Shown here piece after piece: positions 1 through 7,869 of a DNA stretch of 64,000 nucleotides. The notes beneath the pieces were generated by a model. It did no database searches and was not told the DNA's origin. It worked only from the letters and a program-made list of their open reading frames with translations. Made by a program: the position numbers and the translations under genes. Within the stretch, counting starts at the first letter, position 1; every line of letters starts with the position of its first letter. Origin of the DNA: Clostridia bacterium (GTDB lineage Bacteria > Bacillota > Clostridia > Christensenellales > Borkfalkiaceae); assembly GCA_017396365.1 (NCBI GenBank), contig JAFQMD010000005.1, positions 1-64,000 on the forward strand, in the 5' to 3' direction.

Positions 1-77
1 TGAATAGCCGTCAGATAACTAACGATTTCGGAATCCCATTTTAGGTCTTTTAGTAAAGAGTAATTAAAATCTCTCAT
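1..77 (-). CDS. Fic family protein, N-terminal fragment (cut by window edge)
   Basis: Only the first 25 codons are inside the window; the gene continues past base 1. The peptide begins MRDFNYSLLKDLKWDSEI and goes on to VSYLTAI, which resembles the N-terminus of Fic-domain (AMP-transferase) proteins as I remember them; the catalytic HPFxxGNGR motif would lie outside. An AGAGGTG ribosome-binding site sits five bases before the ATG. The upstream DNA carries three copies of an operator-like word. The family call rests on a short match and is moderate; the presence of a gene start is clear. Confidence 0.5.
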   Translation of the reverse strand, partial: MRDFNYSLLKDLKWDSEIVSYLTAI

Positions 78-120
78 AAAATACACCTCTTCATAATACT
101 TTCTCCTAAATTATAAAACT

Positions 121-196
121 TTTTACGAGAAAAGTCAATAGGTTTTCTCTTAAAATAAAAAGGTTTCTCGCAAATATTGTTAGTTTTTACGAGAAA
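121..196. promoter_or_regulatory. Three copies of TTTRCGAGAAA upstream of the Fic-like gene
   Basis: TTTACGAGAAA occurs at 122-132 and 186-196 and the reverse complement of TTTGCGAGAAA at 164-174, all within 120 bases upstream of the Fic-like start codon. Repeated, mixed-orientation words in a promoter region suggest binding sites of a regulator, possibly autoregulation. Function is inferred from position only. Confidence 0.4.
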
Positions 197-214
197 TTTT
201 CTTTTTCTAATAGG

Positions 215-259
215 ATTTGCTCCAAATAATGCTATTAAATGAGATTATCTGGAGCAAAT
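215..259. other. Large hairpin (16-bp arms, one mismatch)
   Basis: Arms 215-230 and 244-259 are inverted copies with one mismatch around a 13-base loop. No U-tract follows on either strand, so it is more likely a structured DNA/RNA site than a standard terminator. Confidence 0.5.
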
Positions 260-280
260 AACCATTTTTATCTACTTATA

Positions 281-421
281 AAGACCGCCAAAGTGTATTT
301 CAAGACCGCCAACCACTTTGGCGGTCTTGATTCCCTTATAAATAAAGGCTTTTAGCGTCAAGTACGCCAAGATCGCCAAGGTTTTTGATACTCTATAAGA
401 GTACCCACCTTTGGCGTTCTT
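281..421. repeat. Cluster of CGCCAA-type hairpins
   Basis: AAGACCGCCAA occurs directly at 281-291 and 302-312, and its inverse at 318-328, giving a strong hairpin at 302-328. A second hairpin pairs 369-381 with 408-421 and contains a nested palindrome at 389-403. The second is followed by a T-rich run on the plus strand, so it may be a plus-strand terminator. It lies directly behind the IstA-like gene and may mark the edge of a decayed element. Confidence 0.5.
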
Positions 422-434
422 CTTTTTTATTCAA

Positions 435-971
435 CTATATCTTTTGCGGGTCTAGGCGCATTTTTTTGCACCATAAATGGAATTTCTCTTTCGCGGCACG
501 CTTAACGCCCTCGCCAAGTCTCGAGGGAATACAAACGTAATCGGAAATTAACGCGCTCGCTTTTTTCATAGTTTCCGTATATTGAAACTCAAATCGAAAA
601 GAACCCGTGTCATACCGCTTAAACAACTTAAAAAATTGCGATTTTCCGTAAGGTTTTTTGCCTGCGGCTAACGTTCTTTTATAATATCTACGCCACATTA
701 CGAAAACCGTAAGTCCTCTCTTCTTTTTATCCTTTTCGAGCGCAATAAAATCGGGCTCTTCGTAGCCACTTCTACGCACGCGCTTGGGATAAAGCCTTTC
801 AAGCAATTGAATATCCGACAGTAATTCAAAGGCACGCTCGTCAATACCACATTCTTTCGCCCTTTTAATCGTTTTCAAAACGGTTGTACGCGAACATTCG
901 CAAAGCTTAGCGATTTGCGTCGTCGTGTTTCCCCTATAATGATACTGTAAAATAGCTCTATAATTGGTCAT
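435..971 (-). CDS. IS21 IstA-like helix-turn-helix protein lacking the transposase catalytic domain
   Basis: The 178-residue product begins with a sigma-type helix-turn-helix (TTTQIAKLCECSRTTVLKTI, residues about 16-35). A segment at about 90-118 (WRRYYKRTLAAGKKPYGKSQFF, read in parts) matches the conserved WxxY..PY.YSQF region of IS21-family IstA. The remainder is basic and has no DDE catalytic core, and IstA is normally about 400-500 residues, so this is a truncated or domesticated derivative. No istB helper ATPase gene is adjacent. An AGG-type ribosome site precedes the ATG. It could be a remnant of an insertion or an orphan DNA-binding protein; the HTH call is firm, the role unknown. Confidence 0.55.
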   Translation of the reverse strand: MTNYRAILQYHYRGNTTTQIAKLCECSRTTVLKTIKRAKECGIDERAFELLSDIQLLERLYPKRVRRSGYEEPDFIALEKDKKKRGLTVFVMWRRYYKRTLAAGKKPYGKSQFFKLFKRYDTGSFRFEFQYTETMKKASALISDYVCIPSRLGEGVKRAAKEKFHLWCKKMRLDPQKI

Positions 972-1102
972 TTTACCTTTTTCTACCCTTTTTTGCTTGA
1001 ATTTCTATTTATGTATATTATACCACACAAAAAATTAAAAGTAAAGTGTTCAACTTAAGTGGAATAAAACTTTTTTTGACCATTTTTCGGCTTATTTTTC
1101 GC

Positions 1103-1149
1103 CTAAAAAACGTAAAAATTGAGCCTGCATCGAAATGATGCAGGCTCAT
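1103..1149 (-). terminator. Intrinsic terminator of ppdK
   Basis: Arms 1120-1130 and 1138-1148 form an 11-bp GC-containing stem (TGAGCCTGCAT). On the minus strand it is followed by a T-rich tract, 40 bases downstream of the ppdK stop codon. Confidence 0.85.
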
Positions 1150-1191
1150 AAACACAATATATGGTGTTTTTACTAAATTTTAATCCAAGAT

Positions 1192-3840
1192 TTAGGACCT
1201 AGGATTGCGGATGTTCGCTTGCGCTGCTGCTAAACGAGCAATAGGAACTCTAAATGGTGAACAGCTTACGTAAGTTAAGCCGATTGCGTGACAGAATTCG
1301 ATAGACGACGGATCGCCACCGTGTTCGCCACAAATACCAAAATGAAGTTTATCGTTTGCGCCCTTACCAAGACGAACTGCTAAATCCATAAGTTTACCAA
1401 CACCCGTGGTGTCAAGTCTTGCAAATGGATCAGATTCGTAAATCTTAGCATCGTAGTATGCGCTAAGGAACTTACCAGCGTCGTCACGGCTGAAACCGAA
1501 AGTCATTTGAGTTAAGTCGTTAGTACCAAAGCAGAAGAATTCTGCTTCTTTTGCGATTTCGTCAGCAGTAAGACATGCTCTTGGAATTTCAATCATAGTA
1601 CCAACTTCGTATTTAAGGTCAACGCCTGCTTCTGCGATAACGGCGTCAGCAGTTTCAACAACGGTCTTCTTGCAGAACTTAAGTTCTTTAATTTCGCCTA
1701 CGAGCGGAATCATAATTTCAGGAACAACGTTCCAGTCTGGGTGACGTTTAGCAACTGCGATAGCAGCCTTAATTACAGCCTTAGTTTGCATTTGAGCAAT
1801 TTCAGGATAAGTAACTGCAAGACGGCAACCACGGTGACCCATCATTGGGTTGAATTCGTGAAGAGCGTTACAAATCATCTTGATTTCTTCAACGGTCTTG
1901 CCTTGAGCGTCAGCCAAAAGTTTAATATCTTCTTCAGAAGTTGGAACGAACTCGTGAAGCGGTGGGTCAAGGAATCTGATAGTAACAGGATGTCCTTGAA
2001 GAGCCTCCATAAGTCCTTCAAAGTCTGCTTGTTGCATTGGTTCGATTGCTTCAAGAGCTTTTACTCTTTCTTCAACCGTTTCAGCGCAAATCATAGCGCG
2101 GAATTTATCAATTCTTCCTTCGCCGAAGAACATGTGTTCAGTACGGCAAAGACCGATACCTTGAGCGCCGAGTTCAGCTGCTCTTTGAGCGTCTGCAGGA
2201 GTGTCGGCATTGGTTCTTACGCCAAGAGCCTTATACTTGTCTGCAAGTTGCATAATTCTTCCGAAATATCCGCTGTTAGGATCTGCAGGAACAGTCTTAA
2301 TAGCGATATCGTAAATCTTACCGGTAGAACCGTCTAAAGAAAGAGCGTCGCCTTCACGGAAGGTCTTTCCAGCAAGTTCAAAGTATTTTTCTTCTTCGTG
2401 CATCTTAATCTTTTCACAACCAGATACACAGCAAGTTCCCATACCACGAGCAACTACTGCAGCGTGAGAAGTTTGTCCACCACGAACGGTCAAAATACCT
2501 TGAGCATATTTCATACCTTCGATATCTTCAGGAGAAGTTTCAAGTCTAACGAGAATTACGTTTTTACCTGCTTTACCGAGTTCAACAGCGTCTTCCGGAG
2601 TGAATACGATAGTACCTGCTGCAGCGCCTGGAGAAGCGGCAATACCAGTACCTACAACGTTGTTCTTGTCAGCGTCTTTAAGCGCCTTAGCGTCGAAAGT
2701 TGGGTGAAGAAGCATATCTAAAGTCTTAGCGTCGATTTGTAAAAGCGCTTCTTTTTCGTCGATCATGCCTTCGTCTAAAAGGTCGCATGCAATTCTGATA
2801 GCAGCGGCAGCAGTACGCTTACCGTTTCTAGTTTGAAGCATGTAAAGTTTGCCTTTTTCGATAGTAAATTCCATATCTTGCATATCTCTGTAGTGGTTTT
2901 CCAAAGTCTTGCAGATGTCAAGGAATTGTTTATAAACGTCAGGAAGAACTTCTGCCATTTGAGAAATCGGCATTGGAGTTCTAACGCCGGCAACTACGTC
3001 TTCGCCTTGAGCGTTCATTAAGAATTCGCCCATAAGACCTGGTTCGCCAGTTGCAGGGTTACGAGTAAACGCAACGCCCGTTCCGCAGTCGTCACCCATG
3101 TTACCGAACGCCATCATTTGTACGTTTACGGCAGTACCCCAACTGTATGGGATATCGTGGTCACGACGATAGATGTTTGCTCTTGGGTTATCCCAACTTC
3201 TAAATACGGCTTTGATAGCGCCGAAAAGTTGATCTTTAGGATCAGATGGGAAATCAGTTCCAAGTTGATTTTTATATTCAGCCTTAAATTGATTTGCAAG
3301 TTCTTTAAGGTCGTCTGCAGAAAGGTCAACGTCAAGTTTAACGCCTTTCTTTTCCTTCATTTCGTCAATAAGTTTTTCAAAGTATTTCTTACCAACTTCC
3401 ATAACTACGTCAGAATACATTTGAATAAATCTTCTGTAGCAGTCCCAAACCCATCTTGGATTGTTTGACTTTTTAATAAGAACGTCAACTACTTCTTCAT
3501 TAAGACCAAGGTTTAAGATGGTGTCCATCATACCAGGCATTGACGCTCTTGCTCCCGAACGAACTGAAACGAGAAGCGGATTTTCTTTGTCGCCGAACTT
3601 CTTGCCGGTAACTTGTTCCATCTTAGCGATGTTTTCCATAATTTCAGCTTGGATTTCAGGGTTAATTTGTCTACCGTCTTCATAGTATTTTGTACATGCT
3701 TCGGTAGAAATAGTGAAGCCTTGTGGTACTGGAAGACCGATATTAGTCATTTCAGCAAGGTTTGCGCCCTTACCACCGAGAATTTCACGCATCTTTGCGT
3801 TTCCTTCTGAAAACTGGTAAACGTACTTTTTGTTTTCCAT
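1192..3840 (-). CDS. ppdK: Pyruvate, phosphate dikinase
   Basis: The enzyme interconverts pyruvate, ATP and Pi with phosphoenolpyruvate, AMP and PPi (EC 2.7.9.1); in clostridia it often works alongside or instead of pyruvate kinase. The 882 residues are full length. The N-terminal ATP-grasp region includes GGKGANLAEM at residues 22-31 and the C-terminal half is the PEP/pyruvate barrel. The swivelling phosphohistidine domain carries GGQTSHAAVVARG, with the catalytic His at 459. The start chosen is the ATG at 3840, because AGGAGGA lies eight bases upstream; an in-frame upstream extension of 14 codons has no such site. It is a single-gene unit with its own promoter and terminator. Confidence 0.97.
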   Translation of the reverse strand: MENKKYVYQFSEGNAKMREILGGKGANLAEMTNIGLPVPQGFTISTEACTKYYEDGRQINPEIQAEIMENIAKMEQVTGKKFGDKENPLLVSVRSGARASMPGMMDTILNLGLNEEVVDVLIKKSNNPRWVWDCYRRFIQMYSDVVMEVGKKYFEKLIDEMKEKKGVKLDVDLSADDLKELANQFKAEYKNQLGTDFPSDPKDQLFGAIKAVFRSWDNPRANIYRRDHDIPYSWGTAVNVQMMAFGNMGDDCGTGVAFTRNPATGEPGLMGEFLMNAQGEDVVAGVRTPMPISQMAEVLPDVYKQFLDICKTLENHYRDMQDMEFTIEKGKLYMLQTRNGKRTAAAAIRIACDLLDEGMIDEKEALLQIDAKTLDMLLHPTFDAKALKDADKNNVVGTGIAASPGAAAGTIVFTPEDAVELGKAGKNVILVRLETSPEDIEGMKYAQGILTVRGGQTSHAAVVARGMGTCCVSGCEKIKMHEEEKYFELAGKTFREGDALSLDGSTGKIYDIAIKTVPADPNSGYFGRIMQLADKYKALGVRTNADTPADAQRAAELGAQGIGLCRTEHMFFGEGRIDKFRAMICAETVEERVKALEAIEPMQQADFEGLMEALQGHPVTIRFLDPPLHEFVPTSEEDIKLLADAQGKTVEEIKMICNALHEFNPMMGHRGCRLAVTYPEIAQMQTKAVIKAAIAVAKRHPDWNVVPEIMIPLVGEIKELKFCKKTVVETADAVIAEAGVDLKYEVGTMIEIPRACLTADEIAKEAEFFCFGTNDLTQMTFGFSRDDAGKFLSAYYDAKIYESDPFARLDTTGVGKLMDLAVRLGKGANDKLHFGICGEHGGDPSSIEFCHAIGLTYVSCSPFRVPIARLAAAQANIRNPRS

Positions 3841-3907
3841 TAAAAATTCCTCCTGATTAACGCGCGTAAGTCGTGCGCGCATCTATTTTACATTTTTTGC
3901 ATTTTTC

Positions 3908-3936
3908 ATTTTAACTCATTTATTATTTTTTTTCAA
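3908..3936 (-). promoter_or_regulatory. Promoter of ppdK
   Basis: On the minus strand TTGAAA (3936-3931), 17 bases, TAAAAT (3913-3908). The leader then contains a GCGCGC/GCGCG inverted repeat near 3859-3880 before the Shine-Dalgarno sequence. Confidence 0.6.
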
Positions 3937-4003
3937 GCAAATTTACACTATTTTATATAAATATTATATAAAAAGTTAAAATTACCGTGTTTTTGGCGTT
4001 TTG

Positions 4004-4034
4004 ACATAAAAAAAGCGGACTGCTATCCGCTTTT
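4004..4034 (-). terminator. Terminator overlapping the recO stop codon
   Basis: AAAAGCGGA (4011-4019) pairs with TCCGCTTTT (4026-4034), followed on the minus strand by a run of T. It closes the long yqfC-to-recO operon. Confidence 0.8.
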
Positions 4035-4752
4035 AAATCAATTCTATTAAGGTTGTTAAACTCTTTAAGTTTACGCTTGCCACCTTGTTAAAGTAATAAC
4101 CGAAAAATCTAAGACCGTTTTTTGCAATCTCTTTATCTTCTCCGTCTAAATTTTCACTTGCAATCTCTCGCAAATATTTGTAAGTGTCTATCGAAAAACC
4201 GCTTTCACCTTGTTTTTTACAAGTTTCACAAACGCAACAACCGTCTTTTAAAGAAAGGAAAACCCTATCTTTTATCTCTTCTCCACATCTACCACAAGCA
4301 GACAAATTTATCGAGTAGCCGTTTTCCAAAGCCACGTCGTAAAAGAATTTAAGTAACAAATTTATGGGATTAAACGACTTATAGGCAAGTTTTTTTAAAA
4401 ATTCAACGAGTAAAACGAACTGCCCTTCCGAAACCATTTCGTCAGGCAAAAAAGCGTCGGTAATTTCTAAAGCGGTCATGCCGGCGTAGTATTTTGAAAG
4501 GTCGCAACGAATAGGATAAAAGGCGTCGTAAGAGTTTATTTCGGTAACGGTAAACCTACCCGATTTTTCGGCTAAAACACTTTCGGCAAAGCAAAACGGC
4601 TCGGAAATCTGTTTCATTTTGGCGTTGGCTTTCCTAACTCCCCTTGCCGACACCGTAATTTTACCCTTTTCAAGAGTAAAAACGGTCAATATTTTATCGC
4701 TGTCTTTGTAATTGACTGCGCGTAGCGTTATTCCGTTTACCTTTTCAGTCAT
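4033..4752 (-). CDS. recO: DNA repair protein RecO
   Basis: RecO loads RecA onto SSB-coated DNA with RecR in the RecFOR recombination pathway. The 239 residues are usual for the family. The N-terminal OB-fold contains the typical Y.DSDKILTVFTLEKGKI segment at residues 15-32, and the C-terminal half carries a four-cysteine zinc site (CGRC near 152, CETC near 176). It is the last gene of the operon after era and yqzL, the same order as in Bacillus subtilis, which supports the call. The terminator overlaps its stop codon. Confidence 0.93.
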   Translation of the reverse strand: MTEKVNGITLRAVNYKDSDKILTVFTLEKGKITVSARGVRKANAKMKQISEPFCFAESVLAEKSGRFTVTEINSYDAFYPIRCDLSKYYAGMTALEITDAFLPDEMVSEGQFVLLVEFLKKLAYKSFNPINLLLKFFYDVALENGYSINLSACGRCGEEIKDRVFLSLKDGCCVCETCKKQGESGFSIDTYKYLREIASENLDGEDKEIAKNGLRFFGYYFNKVASVNLKSLTTLIELI

Positions 4753-4781
4753 CTTTTCCTTTATTTGTCCAAATTTTAAAT

Positions 4782-4895
4782 TTATCTATTTCGTTTATCT
4801 TTTTCTTCTTCGCTTAGTTTTTTATAAAGCATATAATAGCCGGTTTTCCCCGTTTTTTCAAACAGTTCCCAAGCGGAATCTTTAGGTTTTTTCAT
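4782..4895 (-). CDS. yqzL: YqzL-like small protein
   Basis: A 37-codon gene between era and recO: it starts MKKPKDSAWELFEKTGKTG, continues YYMLYKKL and ends in a charged tail. The W..F..TG....YL.YK pattern is that of the YqzL family, and yqzL occupies exactly this place in Bacillus. AAGGAG lies 6-10 bases before the ATG. The function of YqzL is not established to my knowledge. The gene is easily missed because of its length. Confidence comes from motif, ribosome site and gene order together. Confidence 0.75.
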   Translation of the reverse strand: MKKPKDSAWELFEKTGKTGYYMLYKKLSEEEKDKRNR

Positions 4896-4979
4896 ACTGT
4901 TTTCTCCTTTTTAGCAGTATGTTTACCCTTTGAAATTTTATACGTTTCTTAATTGTCTAAAATTTTTTAACAGCCTAAA

Positions 4980-5876
4980 CTAAACGCCTAAATCGTCGTT
5001 AGAATACCCAAACTGTTTTAACAAACTCGGCTTATCTCTCCAGTTTTCTTTAACTTTTACGTAAGTTGTTAAAAATACTTTTGCGCCTAAGAATTTTTCC
5101 ATTGCCTCACGAGCAAAAGAAGAAACTTCTTTTAAGGCTTTTCCTTGTTTACCGATGAGTATTGCTTTGTGATTGTCTTTTTCGCAAACAATATCTAAAT
5201 TTATATCGTAAATACCGTTTTTTCTTTGAGAAAACTCGTTTATAGTGATTGCAACGCCGTGTGGAATTTCCCTATCGTATTTAAGAAGAATTTTCTCACG
5301 CATAATTTCGGCAATCATAAACTTTTCGCTCTTGTCGGAAATTGCGTCGGGATTAAAAACGTAGTCGCCCTCGGGAAGATATTTTAAAAGAACGGATAAA
5401 AGTTCCTTTACGTTTCTGCCCTTTCTCGCCGACACGGGCACGATTTCGGTTACGCCACTTATTTCGGCAAGTTTAACGAGTTCTTGCGGAATATTTTCCT
5501 TAGGCATAATATCGGTTTTAGTAAACGCAACAATCATAGGCGCTCCTATTTTTGCAAATTTTTGCGCCAAGTCTAAATCTTCGTCTTTAAGCCCCGTGTG
5601 TCCGTCAACGACGAAAAGAATTATATCGGTTTCTTTTGCGGTGCTCTCCGCCGCCCTTTGCATACGCGAATTGAGCGTAGTACTCGCCCTGTAAATACCT
5701 GGTGTGTCTTCAAAAACTATTTGGTATTCTTCGGTTGTCAAAACGCCGTAAATTCTATCTCTCGTCGTTTGCGGTTTTGGAGAAACGATGGCGACTTTTT
5801 CGCCGACCAAAACGTTTACGAGCGTAGATTTGCCCGCGTTTGCTCTACCGACTACGGCAACTGTTCCGCTTTTCAT
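4980..5876 (-). CDS. era: GTPase Era
   Basis: Era is an essential GTPase that binds the 3' end of 16S rRNA during assembly of the small ribosomal subunit. The 298-residue product shows G1 GRANAGKST (residues 10-18), G3 DTPG, G4 TKTD, and a C-terminal KH domain with the GKQGKALKEV loop. The ATG at 5876 is chosen because AAGGTG lies six bases upstream; a GTG three codons earlier is in frame but would sit inside that ribosome site. It lies 24 bases downstream of ybeY in the same operon, so it is probably cotranscribed. Confidence 0.97.
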   Translation of the reverse strand: MKSGTVAVVGRANAGKSTLVNVLVGEKVAIVSPKPQTTRDRIYGVLTTEEYQIVFEDTPGIYRASTTLNSRMQRAAESTAKETDIILFVVDGHTGLKDEDLDLAQKFAKIGAPMIVAFTKTDIMPKENIPQELVKLAEISGVTEIVPVSARKGRNVKELLSVLLKYLPEGDYVFNPDAISDKSEKFMIAEIMREKILLKYDREIPHGVAITINEFSQRKNGIYDINLDIVCEKDNHKAILIGKQGKALKEVSSFAREAMEKFLGAKVFLTTYVKVKENWRDKPSLLKQFGYSNDDLGV

Positions 5877-5900
5877 AATTTTCACCTTCGTTAAAACTTC

Positions 5901-6386
5901 CTAACAATCTCTTTTTAAATTGAGTTTCTGCATAATTTTTTCTGCAAGTTCCATCATCTCGGTTTCTTCGTCCTTTTCAATATGGTCGTAGCCAAAACAA
6001 TGGAGTATTCCGTGCAAAACCAAAAAGCAAACTTCACGCTCTAAAGAGTGCCCGTATTCTTCCGCTTGCTCTTTTGCCCTTTTTAAACAAACGCACACCG
6101 AACCGAGCAAAAATCCGTCGTCTTCGGTTTCGTTTCCAAAATGTTCAGGGGTTAAAACTTGACCTTTAACACCGTCTAAATAAGGAAAAGACAGCACGTC
6201 AGTTACGCTGTCTATTCCCCTTTGACTTTGATTTAACTCTTTTATTTCTTGCTCCGAAACGAACGCCACTTCTATCAAAAGGCTTTCTTTTTGACCGAGT
6301 TGTTCATAGGCAAAATCGGCAACCTTTTGAACGTTAAAGCGTTCGCTCTCTTCGTCTTCACAAATAACTTTTAAAGTGTTTCTCAT
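5901..6386 (-). CDS. ybeY: Endoribonuclease YbeY
   Basis: YbeY is a zinc-dependent single-strand endoribonuclease used in 16S rRNA 3'-end maturation and ribosome quality control. The metal-binding signature HGILHCFGYDH (H-G-x-LH-x3-x-DH) is present near residues 124-134, and the length of 161 residues is standard. Its start overlaps the end of pgpH by four bases (ATGA), implying translational coupling. An acidic insertion around residues 85-92 is unremarkable. Adjacent era, phoH and pgpH form the usual ribosome-maturation neighbourhood. Confidence 0.95.
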   Translation of the reverse strand: MRNTLKVICEDEESERFNVQKVADFAYEQLGQKESLLIEVAFVSEQEIKELNQSQRGIDSVTDVLSFPYLDGVKGQVLTPEHFGNETEDDGFLLGSVCVCLKRAKEQAEEYGHSLEREVCFLVLHGILHCFGYDHIEKDEETEMMELAEKIMQKLNLKRDC

Positions 6387-7855
6387 TCGTATTTATTTCC
6401 GCCTATTTTAAGTTTTGGGTATTCAACTCTATCGTGGTGAACGCCTGCAAGTGAGTTTGTGAGAGTTTTTCTTATAATATCCAAATCTTTCATTGTAATA
6501 TCGCATTCGTAGAACTGGTCGAAATCCATTCTCTCTTCGATAATTTCTTTAACGGCAAGGTCAACGCTCTCGTGCGAGCGGTCGGTAAGCGAACGAGCCT
6601 TTGCCTCGCAAGCGTCGGCAAGCATGATAATCGCGGCGATTTTAGTGCGTGGGCGCGGTCCTTTATACGAAAAGTCTTTAAGGTCCAACGCTTCTTCGGA
6701 AAACTTGCTCGCTTGCATATAGAAATATCTTATATGCAAAGTGCCGTGATGCTGAAGAGCAACGTCGCTAAGTATTTGTGGCAAACGGTGTTTTCTTATA
6801 AGTTTTGCGCCGTAAGTGGCGTGCGAGCGAATAATATCAACCGAAAGTTCAGGAGTAATCTCGCCGTGCGGATTGTATCCGCTTTGATTTTCGGTAAAGT
6901 ATTCGGGGTTTTCAATCTTTCCGATATCGTGATAGTACGCGCACGCTCTCGCAAGTAGCGGGTCTTCTCCGATTGCCGTCGCGCAAGACTCAGCCAAAGT
7001 CGAAACTACCAAACTGTGATTAAAAGTGCCCGGGGCAACTTCTCTAAGTTGTTTTAAAAGCGGGGCTTTATGGTCGGTAATTTCAGAAAGTCTATACGTC
7101 GTTACACGGTTGAAAATCTTTTCAAATACAGGGAGTATCGCCATGAGCAATACGACGGATAACATTCCCGAAGTAAAGCCTGCCACTATAAAGATTACGG
7201 GAGACGCTACAATGGCTGAAAATTCAAGACAAACCGTACAAATTATGATAGGCACGGAAATTGCAAAGCCCATTAAAAAAACCTTAAGTCTTGAACTCAT
7301 TCCGTGAACTAAATATACCGCCAAAATGCTCGTAGAAAAACCTATCAATAAAGACGAGTATAAAAGATGCCCTTCCATAACGTCTATCGACAAAAAGGCG
7401 TCTATCATAAACATTAAAAAGCAAGCGACGGTGTTCATAAATATGGCTCTGCGCTTGTCCATCAAAAGAAGTGAAAGTAAAGCGCAAATAGCAAACGGAC
7501 GGGCGTAAACCATATATTTACCCACGCCGTAATTTATTGCTACCGAAATTTCCAAAAGCAAAAATATCATATTGATATTCTTGGTTTTAAAAAGAAAATC
7601 TCTGTTTTCGTTGTAGAAATAAAGGTATATTCCCACCGAAACCAAACACATTGCTATTACGAGATAGATTAAGTTGTTTACGTTACTGCCGTTTTGAACG
7701 TGGTCGATAATTTTACTAAAACTAAACCCCGAATTGATATACAAAATCGCAACGAAACTCAAGACGAAAATCGCCGTATGTAAGGCAAACCAACTTATCG
7801 TCCTTACGTAATCTCTTATCTCCCATGCGAGTAATTTTTTAGATTGTTTTTTCAT
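6383..7855 (-). CDS. pgpH: Seven-TM HD-domain protein, PgpH-type c-di-AMP phosphodiesterase (short form)
   Basis: PgpH/YqfF proteins are membrane HD-domain phosphodiesterases that cleave cyclic di-AMP. Here a hydrophobic N-terminal half (about residues 18-245, multiple membrane helices) is joined to an HD domain with FNHSLVVS (His280), YYHDIGK (H309-D310) and later QHHG. At 490 residues it is much shorter than the roughly 700-residue Bacillus protein. After the first membrane helix only about 15-20 residues separate it from the next, so the large extracellular 7TMR-HDED domain is missing. Gene position between phoH and ybeY is canonical. Catalytic function seems intact; ligand sensing outside the cell may be lost. 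Confidence 0.88.
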   Translation of the reverse strand: MKKQSKKLLAWEIRDYVRTISWFALHTAIFVLSFVAILYINSGFSFSKIIDHVQNGSNVNNLIYLVIAMCLVSVGIYLYFYNENRDFLFKTKNINMIFLLLEISVAINYGVGKYMVYARPFAICALLSLLLMDKRRAIFMNTVACFLMFMIDAFLSIDVMEGHLLYSSLLIGFSTSILAVYLVHGMSSRLKVFLMGFAISVPIIICTVCLEFSAIVASPVIFIVAGFTSGMLSVVLLMAILPVFEKIFNRVTTYRLSEITDHKAPLLKQLREVAPGTFNHSLVVSTLAESCATAIGEDPLLARACAYYHDIGKIENPEYFTENQSGYNPHGEITPELSVDIIRSHATYGAKLIRKHRLPQILSDVALQHHGTLHIRYFYMQASKFSEEALDLKDFSYKGPRPRTKIAAIIMLADACEAKARSLTDRSHESVDLAVKEIIEERMDFDQFYECDITMKDLDIIRKTLTNSLAGVHHDRVEYPKLKIGGNKYE

Positions 7856-7869
7856 AAATTTTCTCCGAC

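Noticed and set aside
1741-3810. Several long plus-strand frames opposite ppdK
   Set aside because: They are antisense shadows of a highly biased gene; none has a ribosome site or family resemblance.
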